Source: Undaria pinnatifida
Taxonomy: Eukaryota > Sar > Phaeophyceae > Laminariales > Alariaceae
DNA: 64,000 bases
Direction: 5' to 3'
Assembly (NCBI GenBank): GCA_012845835.1
Contig: JABAKD010000025.1
Location: forward strand, 10,049,779-10,113,778
Made by a program: the position numbers and the translations under genes. The notes beneath the pieces are model-generated. The model was given only the letters and a program-made list of their open reading frames with translations, did no database searches and was not told the origin of the DNA. Below, in pieces: positions 48,645 through 58,084 of the stretch (position 1 is the first letter of the stretch; each line of letters begins with the position of its first letter).

Positions 48645-48945
48645 ATAGACTTTGGGTAAGCTAACACTGGTTAACCTTTTGCGAGTGGTCAAACGGACTA
48701 ACACCCCCACTAATAATGCCCTAACAAATGGCGTCGTCGACAGACCATGGGTTTTTCGGGTCGTGGGTTCGAGTCCCACATCCACCCATAATGAACTTTT
48801 TTCAGACTTTCCCCATGTCGAGCTTAAAAAATTATCTCCCCGGTACACCATGGAAATGAAAAACCGCTTGGATAATTGGCAGGTCCTCCCGTAGATCCGG
48901 CCGACCTGCTATCCCACCATTTCACGGGGGGCGGCGTTGTTTAGG
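48645..48945 (+). mobile_element. tRNA-derived SINE family D, best copy
   Basis: 'TTGCGAGTGGTCAAACGGAC' (48680) resembles a Leu/Ser-tRNA D arm (A box). 'GTGGGTTCGAGTCCCAC' (48763-48779) forms a perfect T stem-loop and contains the B box GGTTCGAGTCC. The 5' acceptor strand is missing, so it is not a tRNA gene. The tail holds 'CTTTCCCCATGTCGAGCTTA' and 'CGGCCGACCTGCTATCCC'. Related copies occur at 7.5-8.0, 33.6, 49.0, 50.0 and 50.2-50.4 kb. Confidence 0.75.
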
Positions 48946-48997
48946 GGGAGGCGTTGTTTAGAGGGGGGGGGGGGGGGGGGGCGTTGTTTAGCTTAGT

Positions 48998-49098
48998 TTG
49001 GGTAAGCTATTGGTTAACCTTTTGCAAGTGGTCGAACGGACTAGACTAATACCCTACTAATACCTTAACAAATGGCGTCGATCATCCGCTACCAGGTT
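48998..49098 (+). mobile_element. SINE family D head fragment
   Basis: 'TTTGGGTAAGCTATTGGTTAACC', 'TTGCAAGTGGTCGAACGGAC', 'TAATACCTTAACAAATGGCG', then it ends at ATCATCCGC. Confidence 0.75.
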
Positions 49099-49954
49099 TA
49101 CGCTTCTCTACAACGTTGACCAGTTTTTTGGGAGATTTTTTAGAGCTCCTGTCTATGGTGAGAGAAGCTCGGGAACAGAAATGGTATGCCTCTGTCTTGG
49201 CAGAGGGTCACAGGAGGAGAGAAGCCGCTGCTGAGTTGAAGGGCATTCGATGAAAAATGTCGGAAAGACATGCTACGCTACGTTGCCGGCGAGGGCAAAA
49301 ACAATGGCAGTACACAAAATGTCGACAACGATAGTCCGTGCCTGGTGTTTGGCCCGGCCATGGGATTATTCGCCGGCTTTTTTACTTGTCAATTTTTGCT
49401 CAATCGTGGTCGTTCTTAATTAAATTTTTATTATTATGGTGCGGTAGAGGTGCACTACGTTATTTATTTTTCTCTTCTTCCTTTTTTTGTGAAACTGCTC
49501 TACACCTTACACCTCCCGCCCCCCCCCCCCCCCCCCCACAAAAAAAAAAGAAAAAAAAAACGATTTTGAAGATGCTTCAGGAAAGTAGTTGCAAACCCGA
49601 TGCACAAGCCCATGAATTGTCTAGGAGCAGAACAAACAGCAATACTGCTGTAGACAGCAAGACTGGTGTAGTTCCCACGATTCGGGGTTTTAAGTTTTCG
49701 CCCCCCGTTTTCATCAGAAAAAAAAGGAGAAACAGCCACAGAGTGCTACACGTTATCGTAGCTCGCCCCCCCTTAAAGCAACCCAGGTGAGGGGCAGTAC
49801 GTAGAAGCGGGGTGAGTCATTCCACGGCAGGGGCTGCAAGTTTTCTGCCCCTATAGTGCGTACTAATGTTAACCCTGCCGCGGGTTAACTAACGTTTCTT
49901 ACCTCTATAGTGCGGTTGAACCCCTCGAGGGTGGGACTATCGGTGAGCATGATG
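49099..49954. other. Diverged MITE B remnants; no gene
   Basis: 'GGGAGATTTTTTAGAGCTCC', 'TATGGTGCGGTAGAGGTGC', 'CGATTCGGGGTTTTAAG' and a C-run/A-run (49508-49560) are B-like. No supported exon. Confidence 0.45.
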
Positions 49955-50165
49955 AAACGATTTAGGAATTGGTGGGGTAATAGTCCGATTGACCACTTGC
50001 AAAGGGTTTAACCAACAGCTTTTACCCGAACTAAGCCTTGCAACACTGCCCCCCCCCCCCATAAATGGTGGGATAGCGCAGGTCGGCCGGATAGCCTTCA
50101 TAACACTCTCCTCCCCTGAAACGGCGGGATAGCAGGTCTGCCGGATACTGCTATCCCGCCTTTTT
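49955..50165 (-). mobile_element. SINE family D fragments, minus
   Basis: 'GGTAATAGTCCGATTGACCACTTGC', 'CGAACTAAGCCTTGCAACAC', then 'AAATGGTGGGATAGCGCAGGTCGGCCGGATAG' (words shortened), duplicated at 50110-50145. Confidence 0.65.
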
Positions 50166-50187
50166 AGGGGTGGGGGAGAGTGTTGTG

Positions 50188-50448
50188 AGGCTTAGTTTGA
50201 TTAGAGCTATTGGTTAACCTTTTGCAAGTGGTCAAACGGACCAATACCCCCACTAATTCCTAAAACAAATCCACGTGCCGCGACGCCCGCTCTCGCCAGC
50301 CCCGGGGGGAGCGCCACCCACGACCCAACAAAACCCGTGGTCCTGCCGACGACGCCATTTGTTACGGAGCTAGTGTTGGGTACATTATTCCGTTTGGCCA
50401 CTTGCAAAAAAAGGTTAACCAATAGCTCTACCAAAAAATTAAGCCTTA
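50188..50448. mobile_element. Inverted duplicate of SINE D (fold-back)
   Basis: The left arm 'AGGCTTAGTTTGATTAGAGC..TTGCAAGTGGTCAAACGGAC' (50188-50240) is mirrored by the right arm 'CCGTTTGGCCACTTGC..GAGCT..AAGCCTTA' (50385-50448). The centre keeps a D-like GTCGTGGGTGGCG on the minus strand. Confidence 0.75.
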
Positions 50449-50507
50449 TTAACCGTAACTTCACGGGGATTTTTTTTTTTTCGGTACTGGCCCATGGAGT
50501 TTGGGTT

Positions 50508-50645
50508 GCTGGTTTTTGCGCGAACGGATGTCTCAGAAGTCGGATTTTGGGTGAGATACTGAGCTCCTCGTGTGAGGAGCGCTGCTCAGCAACCTACCTG
50601 GTACACCGCATGCCTGTGATAGTGTGGGATGACTCAGTCGGCGAC
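50508..50645 (+). repeat. Dispersed family A copy
   Basis: 'GTTTTTGCGCGAACGGATGTC', 'GGGTGAGATACTGAGCTCCTC', 'GTGTGGGATGACTCAGTCG'. Confidence 0.7.
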
Positions 50646-50748
50646 TTATCGTTAGCGTAGCCGGCCAACTTCAATCCCTTCAATTAGCGCCCTACGTTTT
50701 CGCCGCGAGCAAAATCATTTCATATTGCCGCGCGCGCGTCCTGTTCAG

Positions 50749-51037
50749 GCATACCCCGAGGGGATTTCGAGCGCCTTGGCTCGGTCAAGTTGAAGCTCAC
50801 ACTACCTTTACCCTGGCGCTGGTAGCAGGAGACCTCGCCCGCCTCACAGAAGGCTCTCGACTCCTGGCTCAAGCGGAGAATTGGGGACGTCAAGAGGACG
50901 CGCCAGAAATGGAAACCCCATCGACATCGACGTCTCCCCCGGGGGGGGGGGATGAGAGAGGGTGCCAGGAAAAAAAACACGCCTTCTTGATGATTCCGGC
51001 GACAGAAGACGAGGCTTGGCAGCTGGTAGCGAGAAAG
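50749..51037 (+). CDS. Internal exon, 96-residue coding segment
   Basis: Acceptor cgcgtcctgttcag, one lead base, and a frame without low complexity until a short Gly/Pro run: HTPRGFRAPWLGQVEAHTTF, TLALVAGDLARLTEGSRLLA, QAENWGRQEDAPEMETPSTS, DERGCQEKKHAFLMIPATED, EAWQLVARK, ending at AAG|GTACGA in phase 0. The start phase fits the exon ending at 47913. This is one of the longest clean exons in the window. Helical first half, polar linker, then a second compact part. I cannot place it in a family. Confidence 0.65.
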
Positions 51038-51079
51038 GTACGATGGGGATTCCCCAGCGAGGCGGTGGTGTTCCAGGGC

Positions 51080-51240
51080 AATATGATCGCCTTATAGGCG
51101 GAAGCCGCCTTATTCTGTCCAAGTTATGAGTGCAGTTCCCCAGGACTGTAAGCTCCAAGCGATCAATCAATGACCGCCTTGTGTAGGATCACCGCCTTGC
51201 TCAGACAGCAATATTTTTGGGGGAGCCCTACTGCTGTGGC
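51080..51240 (-). repeat. Family Q copy (minus)
   Basis: 'GATCGCCTTATAGGCGGAAGCCGCC', 'CAATGACCGCCTTGTGTAGG', 'ATCACCGCCTTGCTCAGAC' is the reverse of the arrangement at 41500-41600. Confidence 0.55.
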
Positions 51241-51400
51241 TCGAAAGAAGGCAGCGCCGCGGTAGCGGAAGGGTTGTTTGAGGAGGATATGCACGGCAGC
51301 GTGTAACAAGAGCGCTACGATAAGGGCCACCAGGGGGGCACGTGGATCGGAATCTCAGTCGCCATGCTCCTAGAAAAGAGAAGATATATACGTCTGGGTA

Positions 51401-51593
51401 CGGTGGGAACTCCGATTTTAGAGAGCCCCGCCCGTGACAAGCCCAAACAAGCGCTCTTAACATGCATTTTGCTCTTGTCTGTAGTGAGAAAGGTATAGCT
51501 TTTTGTACAGGCGGGACATGCCACTCTGACCGGCCTTATGCCCCGTATGCTCTCATCCTGGTGGGGTTCGCTCTGCAATCGGGGCATCCACCG
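51401..51593. mobile_element. pogo/Tc1-like MITE, 193 bp, TA target duplication
   Basis: Left end CGGTGGGAACTCCGATTTTAGAG and right end CTCTGCAATCGGGGCATCCACCG are inverted repeats, flanked by TA (51399-51400, 51594-51595). Same length and design as 14382-14572. Confidence 0.72.
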
Positions 51594-51669
51594 TACTGTA
51601 CCGAAGCGTTGGGACTTCTGTACGAATCGCAAAAAAAACAACGACATTTTGCTTTTTCAGCGTTCCCCC

Positions 51670-51870
51670 TGTGACGCGTTCTGCGATGGAGATAGCACTT
51701 TTGGGCTGATTTTTTTGTTTCTGAATGACAGCTCTTCTTAGCCCAAAATCGTCGGAATTTCATTCTTTTTTTGCTTTTTGTTTCTGGGATACCTATTTTA
51801 GCATGGGATTGATATGTCGATCGGGCTTGCACTTTTCGATTTCTCTGAAAAAAAAAAGTTTTTTCCGTGT
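51670..51870 (+). mobile_element. MITE family B left part
   Basis: 'GTGACGCGTTCTGCGATGGAG', 'GTTTCTGAATGACAGCTC', 'AAAATCGTCGGAATTTC'. Confidence 0.6.
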
Positions 51871-52400
51871 AGGGAATAAATAAAAAAATATTCTACCCCA
51901 CCGTTCCGCTTTGCTTTTGTATCGCCGAGATGTAAATCGTCACCTTCGTCGGCACTTCCCCCCCCCCAAAGTCGCAAAGGGGACAGCAACTGGCAGAGGG
52001 TTGACGTTTCGATTACCCCGGAATCCCCCACTTCCCTCCTACCTGGCATAGATCAACGCAACGTTTAGATAACGCCTCCGCCCCTCCCCCTCCCCTTCGT
52101 ATATACAAACTTGACTCTGTTTTTTTCTTAGTTTTTTTCATCCTCCGGTGGATGGTGAAAAATATACCTAACGTTCACCACCTTTCCACTATTTTCTTAC
52201 CAAAGTAAATGTTGCTTAGTCAATTTTCCTCGATGTGTATTCGAAATCCAGCGCTAGCTAGCGTATCCCTCAGTTCCTGTGCAAAAATGACCGTGTGGGC
52301 TGTCCCTACCGGCGATCTCCGTTAACAGGCTTGACGTCTCGACACACTGGAACCCCCCCCCCCCCCTCCAATCTCCCTCCTAAATGTATTCTTGTCTTTT
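51871..52400. other. No recognised gene
   Basis: Contains C-runs and A/T runs; minus-strand frames are low quality. Confidence 0.4.
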
Positions 52401-52406
52401 CAACAG

Positions 52407-52527
52407 CCTAGAATCTCCTCCCCTCCTCGACCCTCAGGCCTTCAAAAACGCGACATTCCGTTCGAAAATGCGTGAACCCCTCCCGTTCACGCTCAATCGC
52501 CCCGCCAGACCCCCCCCCATGACCTGA
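52407..52527 (+). CDS. Exon candidate, Pro-rich
   Basis: A strong acceptor (tcttgtcttttcaacag), one lead base, frame LESPPLLDPQAFKNATFRSK, MREPLPFTLNRPARPPPMT, TGA (52525-52527). A C9 run (52510-52518) precedes the stop. With a one-base shift there the reading goes on as HDLMSPSLAPFVISMPR, so the stop may be false. It lies about 40 bases before the next candidate. Unrecognised. Confidence 0.48.
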
Positions 52528-52567
52528 TGTCGCCTTCGCTTGCGCCGTTTGTTATCTCCATGCCAAG

Positions 52568-52762
52568 GTCTTGGGTAAATGCTACTGGAAGCGCACCCGC
52601 GCCCCTGTGTCGGTGACACGTGCTTCACTGGAGGGCACTCCTCCGCCATTATCCACCGGGGTTGGTACCTCTCCCCTGCTGCCACCCCCGTGCGGTTCGG
52701 TTGGGTTGCCTGAGACGTCGGCGCTGTTTCAACGTTGCCAGGAAGAGCTTATAGTCTCGGAG
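52568..52762 (+). CDS. Exon candidate, Pro/Ser-rich then helical
   Basis: From an AG (ccatgccaag) the frame reads VLGKCYWKRTRAPVSVTRAS, LEGTPPPLSTGVGTSPLLPP, CGSVGLPETSALFQRCQEEL, IVSE, ending at GAG|GTGCGA in phase 0. The start phase fits the exon ending at 51037. It may form a single exon with 52407-52527 if the C-run there has an indel. Confidence 0.48.
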
Positions 52763-53184
52763 GTGCGAGTGGATTGACGATGTGCGAGGGGGGGTGTTGG
52801 AGCCGTTCCTAAAGAACACAAGAAGAATAAGGAGTAATGACAAAAGTAAAGTGACTCTTTTTTTCGCAAATCGTTGTGTCGTTTCGTCAGGAACCACCTG
52901 GACTTCGAATCGGTCTTGAGGACATTTTTTCAATAAATGTGAATGTCAGGATGGAGTCCAGACCAGGAAAAAAAAAAGAGTGGATTGTTGCGTCGAAAAC
53001 GTGACCTTTCAGAATCTCAAAAAAACGTGTCAGGAATCATGATAGTTTTGTCAGCATTCGCTTTTTTTTTCCAGTTATGTTCGTAAGGAAAAAACAAATC
53101 CTTATAAGATCGTCCCCGGTTGGACAGAGACGGAGACAGAGACTGACGCAGAGAGAGATAGAAAGTGCGTGTGGGGGGAGGCGC

Positions 53185-53345
53185 AATATCGCACTATTGC
53201 CATGCATGGCCGTAGTTGTATGACCATAGATCCTCACATCCCCGGATTCCCGGGACGGAACACGACGGGTTTTCACCCACCAGTCAGACATCGCGTGCAC
53301 CAAGCGCGAAGCGCCGTAAGGTGTTCGGCGAGTCGATAGTGGGCT
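53185..53345 (+). repeat. Dispersed family G copy
   Basis: 'GTAGTTGTATGACCATAGATCC', 'CCGGGACGGAACACGACGGGTT', 'CATCGCGTGCACCAAGCGCGAAG'. Confidence 0.72.
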
Positions 53346-53369
53346 CATTCTTTGCGCCCGGATTTTCTG

Positions 53370-53560
53370 CAGAGGTTCGTGGTTCGGGGCCACTCGCACG
53401 AGTGACCCCCCCCCCTCTTCCTCTGCGGTCTAACAAGCTTTTTTCTTCGCCGTGTTAAGTTTGCGATCTGAGTCCGCGATGCAACGGTCAGCTACGGCTG
53501 CGCTCCCAAGCAAATCGCCCAAAAAAGAGTTTATTTTTTCGTCGGTGAGGGACGGAGTCA
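53370..53560 (+). mobile_element. Family C element, left part
   Basis: 'TTTTCTGCAGAGG', 'TCGGGGCCACTCGCACGAGTGACC', 'CTTCCTCTGCGGTCTAACAAGC', 'CCGCGATGCAACGGTCAGC'. Confidence 0.65.
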
Positions 53561-53772
53561 TTCTCTTGCGAGTGGATCACACCCCCGTGGGAAAAATGGC
53601 GGTGCCGTCCCACCGTGGCCTTTCTCTGCATTCTGCCAAGAACCGCTTGTGTGAGGGGAACTTCCGAAACTTGTGTCCGGCTTGGGGGGGGGGGTAGGGG
53701 GGGGGGTAGGGGGGGGGGGGGTGGCGGGGGGGTTCGGAGAGACGGGGAGAGACAAACATACAGACAACGCAA

Positions 53773-54038
53773 AACGCGTGCTACGATGGAGGTATAACTT
53801 TTTTCGTCTGGAATTGTTTCTGAATTAAGGGGGCTCCTTAACCTGGGCTAAATCGTCGGAATTTCGTCCATTTTGGGGTTTTGGCATGATGATTATCGTT
53901 GTATGCTTGGGCCGCGAGAGTTTTCATACGACAGCAATTTTACGTTTTTATCCAAAGCAGTTTATTTGGGAAACACTAAGCTTCTCAAATTGAGGAACCT
54001 CAGAAAAATATTGGTGCACCTCCATCGCAGCACGCGTC
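53773..54038 (+). mobile_element. MITE family B, full length
   Basis: ACGCGTGCTACGATGGAGGT to CACCTCCATCGCAGCACGCGT, ends nearly perfect inverted repeats. The inner order is complete. 266 bp. Confidence 0.88.
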
Positions 54039-54047
54039 CAACGAAAG

Positions 54048-54175
54048 CACAACAGAGAGAGGGAGAGAGAGCAGGAGAGCGAGAAGGAGAGCGATGACGA
54101 GAAGGAGAGGGAGGTAGCTTGAAAGAGACAGATATATGTATATATATGTACGTAGAGAAAGAGAGCGGCTTTGAA
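54048..54175. repeat. GA-rich low-complexity tract
   Basis: GAGAGAGGGAGAGAG to AAAGAGAGC, with a short ATATATGTATATA in the middle. Confidence 0.85.
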
Positions 54176-54484
54176 ACCCATTTTTCCTGCCTCGAAGCAA
54201 ACGCTACCCCTATATATGATGCGGGTGAAAAACTCATCGCTACTTCTTGTTGCTGTGAGGAGGTAGTTAAAAGGTTGGCTACGCTTCAGGCGGGTGGCCA
54301 AATGTGCTATTTGTACGCCTCGGCGTTTACCCATTACCAAGTCTACGATATTACAGGGTCCATGTTTTTCATTTTTCTGCAAAAAACCTCAGAGCTATTC
54401 GCGGCAGCGGCTACAGCACCCTATCGGTGTTTTCTGACCACCTGTTTCGTGTTATGTACCGTCTGCACGCGATGTACAAGTGGT

Positions 54485-54955
54485 CGCCGTGGAAATGATC
54501 GCCGCACAATTGGAGTCACCGTTGAATTGGTTACAGTGGAACTGGTCGACCTCGCATTGGTCTCCTTGGAATTGATCGTCGTAGAATTGGTCAGTGTAGA
54601 GTTGGTCGTCGTAGAATTGGTCACCGTGGAATCTGACACCGAAGAATTGGTCACACCGTAGAATGGGTCGCCGTAGAATTGATCACCGTAGAATTGGTCA
54701 ACGTAGAGTTGGTCGATTCAGAATTGGTCGCCGTCGAATTAGTCACGTGGAGTTGGTCACTGTATAATTGGTCACTATGTAGATGGTCACCGCAGAGTTG
54801 GTCACCGTAGAACTGGCCAGCGTAGAACCGCTCACCGTAGAGTTGGTCGCCGTCAAATTGGTCACCGTAGAATTGGTCACCGTTGAACCGGTCACCGTAG
54901 AATTAGCCACCGTAGCATTGGTCACCGTATGATAGGTCGCCGTAGAATCGGTACC
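54485..54955. repeat. 15-bp minisatellite (GAATTGGTCACCGTA)
   Basis: About 30 units of GTAGAATTGGTCACC-type with substitutions and few indels. It reads V-T-V-E-L on the plus strand and T-N-S-T-V on the minus strand; long frames result on both. Confidence 0.93.
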
Positions 54956-55174
54956 CTCGCACCGGCGTAATTCATGAAGGACCCCCCCCCCCCTGCTCAT
55001 GCTCCTCATTGTTAACTTTCTTTTGCCAGGTGTCTCCCGCGAGTCCCACCGTGCCAGCGCTGGGGGGAGGAAGACACGGTGCGAAAGGTAGCCGTGCAAC
55101 CGACCTACGGATGGTGCTCGGAACGTCAATCTTCGGGAGGGTGATGAAGGTGATTGACTGAGGCACGCAAATAG

Positions 55175-55382
55175 CGTACCGCTCCGTACCGCACCGTACC
55201 GTACCGTACCGTACCGTACCGTACCGTACCGTACCGTACCGTACCGTACCGTACCGTACCGTACCGTACCGTACCGTACCGTACCGTACCGTACCGTACC
55301 GTACCGTACCGTACCGTACCGTACCGTACCGTACCGTACCGTACCGTACCGTACCGTACCGTACCGTACCGTACCGTACCGA
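55175..55382. repeat. CCGTA pentanucleotide array
   Basis: About 39 perfect GTACC units after two CGCACC-like ones. A third pentamer type beside CCCGA and CCCAA. Confidence 0.98.
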
Positions 55383-55439
55383 CTGACGGACGCCTGCTTC
55401 GATGGTGGTGGTGGTAGCACCCAATCCTCCTTTTTTCTT

Positions 55440-55640
55440 TCAAGGGTTTCCACACCTTCATGACTCGGCCCGCGGGTCGGGGTTGAGAAAGGTACTTCAA
55501 AAACCCACGGATCGAGTCGGTTCGGGTCAGGAGATGTTGGAAATCTGTCGAGTCGGCTCGGGTCGGGTCTGGTCGGGTCGAGTCGGGTCGAGTCAGTAGG
55601 TTTTTCCAAAACATAACGGGGATCGGCATGAGTCACCCTG
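55440..55640. repeat. Degenerate GGGTC-type repeat
   Basis: 'CGGTTCGGGTCAGGAG', 'GAGTCGGCTCGGGTCGGGTC', 'TCGGGTCGAGTCAGTAGG' flanked by the same phrases as the long arrays (TTGGAAATCTGTCG, AAAACCCACGGAT). Confidence 0.75.
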
Positions 55641-55649
55641 GCACGATCC

Positions 55650-55970
55650 GACTCGTGAGGAAGAAACTCAATCCTTGGCAAAGGCTGCGGTAGGGGAAAA
55701 ACCCCGTTTTTTCACTCCCAGGACTTGCGCCACTCGCACGAGTGACTCTGTACCTCACCTGACGAAACGACTTTTTTTTTGCACGATATGCTTGGCGCAG
55801 GCAGCGTGGCTGACTATTGCATTGCAAATTCGTGTGTGTCGCTAGGTTCCAATAGCACCCAACAAGCTAAAGACCGTGCAAAGGAGCAGGGGGGGTATCA
55901 CTCGCGCGGGTGACTCCGGGCTACCGCAAAAAAACGGCCGAAAGAACAACATAAGATGAACACAACCCGC
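55650..55970 (-). mobile_element. Family C element, minus, full
   Basis: Both palindromes are present: CACTCGCACGAGTG (55734) with the reversed GAGATACAGAGTC part ('ACTCTGTACCTCACCTG'), and CACTCGCGCGGGTG (55897) with 'GGCTACCGCAAAAAAACGG'. About 165 bases between palindromes. Confidence 0.75.
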
Positions 55971-56014
55971 CTATCTTAGCATGGGTCACCGTGAAAAGCC
56001 CCGAATTTTATTTT

Positions 56015-56345
56015 TGGACCAGGGCCCCGCCGGTAGGAGAGATGTTCTCATACCCCTCTTTTGGGGGCGGGGGCGGGTTTGAGGGGCACTCGCACGAACG
56101 ACTCCGTATCTCGCACGACAAAAAAACAAAGGCTTTTGGGGGGGGGACATTTTTTGGTACCGCAAGCGCTGCGTTGCTTACCATTCCGTCGCGGGTTAAT
56201 GCATTTTTTTGTTTACAGTTTTGTGTTTCATTAAGACCGCGAAGGAACAGAGAGGGTTAGAGTTATTTTTTCGCGCGAGTGACCCCAAGCCCCCTGCAAA
56301 AAACAAAACAGAAAAAACAAAAAGCAGGAACCCTCTAACGTAGCC
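56015..56345 (-). mobile_element. Family C element, minus
   Basis: 'CACTCGCACGAACGACTCCGTATCTCGC' and 'AAGACCGCGAAGGAACAGAG...TCGCGCGAGTGACCCC' then 'CCCTGCAAAAAACAAAA'. Confidence 0.7.
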
Positions 56346-56364
56346 TGGGCTTCGTGAGGTTCCT

Positions 56365-56710
56365 TGTTTGGGTAGATGAATATCCCATCCACGATCCGGC
56401 CTCGAAAAAAAGGGGGATATCTTAACCCGGGTCATGGCCAAGGTAGGAGAGGTACCCCTACAGAAAAAGGAAAAAAAAAAAAACGACGGAATTTCCTTTT
56501 TGTTTTTCGTAGCAACATGGACTTTTTCTTTTCGTGTACCTACCGTAGGCCAAGCATGCAATCGGTGTGCTCACCGCGTTGCGCTTTGACTTTATATATG
56601 TAAATCTTGTTTCGTTTTTTTTCTTGGGGTGGGGGGGTATAGAGCTCCTCAAACGACCGGCCCCAGGGAAAAAAATGGATGACACGTTTTTACGCTAGCG
56701 TGCCGCGCCA
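56365..56710. mobile_element. Diverged MITE family B
   Basis: 'AACGACGGAATTTCC', 'CGTGTACCTACCGTAGGCC', 'TATAGAGCTCCTCAAACG', 'TTTTACGCTAGCGTGCCG'. Confidence 0.5.
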
Positions 56711-56839
56711 TAGGACGCATAAAATTGTGAAAAGGCGCACCGGATTAGAAAGGCATCGGGTAGTCCCGCGCAGATGGGGATTCCCGCCAGATAAATCGTC
56801 GGTCTCGAAACGTGCGGAGCCCTGACGGCCAAGGCTACG

Positions 56840-57410
56840 TACGGTAAGGAGTTCACTTTCTGTTGTTTTTTTTTTCTTGCAGGGGGCTCGGGGTCACTCG
56901 CGCGAGTGACCCCCCCCTGTTCCTTTCTTGCCTTTTTTTTTCAATTGTCCGACAGGAACCCGCAATGGAGTCGTTCAACAGTAGCCCCCCCCCCAACTTT
57001 CCTTTAACGAAATCGCCGGTTTCAAAACCAGCCCCCGGTCGTATCTCCTGAAACGCGGTGTCCCTCGACACGCCGACGCCATGGATCGATCGACCTTGTT
57101 GCACACAGGATAAATATACGGACCCTATATTTTCAACGGTATCCTTCTTTGTGTCGAGCAGCCGTGAAACGTCCGTTACAGAAAATCGCTGGTTGTTGGG
57201 GGGGGGGGAGGCTACCGTAGAATCACTCAATGGAAGGGGCAAGCTACTACTCTGCGCCAAGCTAGCTTGGTGTCGGCGGCGCCGAACAAAGATTTTCACC
57301 TGAAGTATTTTTAGGCCGTGAGAGATACAGAGTCACTCCTACGAGTGACTAAAATCTCCGGCAGTAATGATCGGGGTATGGTATCCCCCTACAACCGCTG
57401 CCTTGGTCCT
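56840..57410 (+). mobile_element. Family C element split by a nested MITE E
   Basis: Left C part: 'TTTTTTTTTCTTGCAGGGGG', 'TCACTCGCGCGAGTGACC', 'GACAGGAACCCGCAAT'. Right C part: 'CTGCGCCAAGCTAGCTTGG', 'GAGATACAGAGTCACTCCTACGAGTGAC', 'TAATGATCGGGGTATGG'. The family E copy 56967-57227 (GGAGTCGTTCAACAGTAGCC to GGCTACCGTAGAATCACTC) lies between them. Confidence 0.82.
56967..57227 (+). mobile_element. MITE family E, copy 4 (nested)
   Basis: 'CCTTTAACGAAATCGCCGGTT', 'CAGCCCCCGGTCGTATCTCC', 'GTGTCGAGCAGCCGTGAAACG', right end GGGAGGCTACCGTAGAATC. Inserted in the family C element above. Confidence 0.85.
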
Positions 57411-57454
57411 CGGCGTGGAAATTGCCAACATCCCCACCTACTCTGAAAAATATT

Positions 57455-57965
57455 ACGCGGACGAACGCTTCGATGCAGATAGATATACCTTTTTTTTTTC
57501 GGGCTGAACCGTTTTTTTTCTTCTGAATGACGAGAGGCTCTGCTTAACGTATTAGTAAAAACCGTCGGAATTTCGCAGCGTTGTGTTGTTTTTGTTTGAA
57601 GTGGTTTTCGTCTGCATTCCCAGGCCATGGGAGCGTGCGTTCATCGGGTAGCACGCGTCGGTGTTGGACGAGTTCGTCCCCGTTCGCTATGGACCCCTGG
57701 TGCGATAGAAGTAGCGCTTCTTGGCAAAGCTGATTCACGAGTTTCGAGCCTCCTAGGCCCAGTGTCGCTTGAACGTCACTCTTGTTTTGCAATATTACTG
57801 TATTACTTATATACTTCGAAGTATATATCCCTAGGGCACGGTGGTGTCAGTCGGGTCGCGCTTTCAGTATTCTCAAACCAACGTTTTTTTGGTTGGGCAA
57901 TAAGCTGCTCCGGTGAGAAGCCCCACACCAAAATTGGCACCCTTCTGCCGTAGCGTGTGTCCTAG
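57455..57965 (+). mobile_element. Diverged MITE family B copies
   Basis: 'CGAACGCTTCGATGCAGATAG', 'TTCTGAATGACGAGAGGCTC', 'AAACCGTCGGAATTTCGC', 'TTCCCAGGCCATGGGAGC', 'CTGGTGCGATAGAAGTAGC', 'CACCCTTCTGCCGTAGCGTG'. Probably two overlapping copies. Confidence 0.6.
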
Positions 57966-58084
57966 GCCGCATCCAGGATGCCTAGCCGAGGTGTGCGTGC
58001 CGTGCCGTACCATATCCCTTAAAAAAACACCGCCGGCGAGGACAACACGAACAAACAGCCCGCCGTTTTTCCAACTACACTTGT

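Noticed and set aside
48645-48790. Functional tRNA gene (perfect T arm with GTTCGAGTC)
   Set aside because: The 5' acceptor strand and anticodon arm are not recognisable; copies with tails show a SINE.
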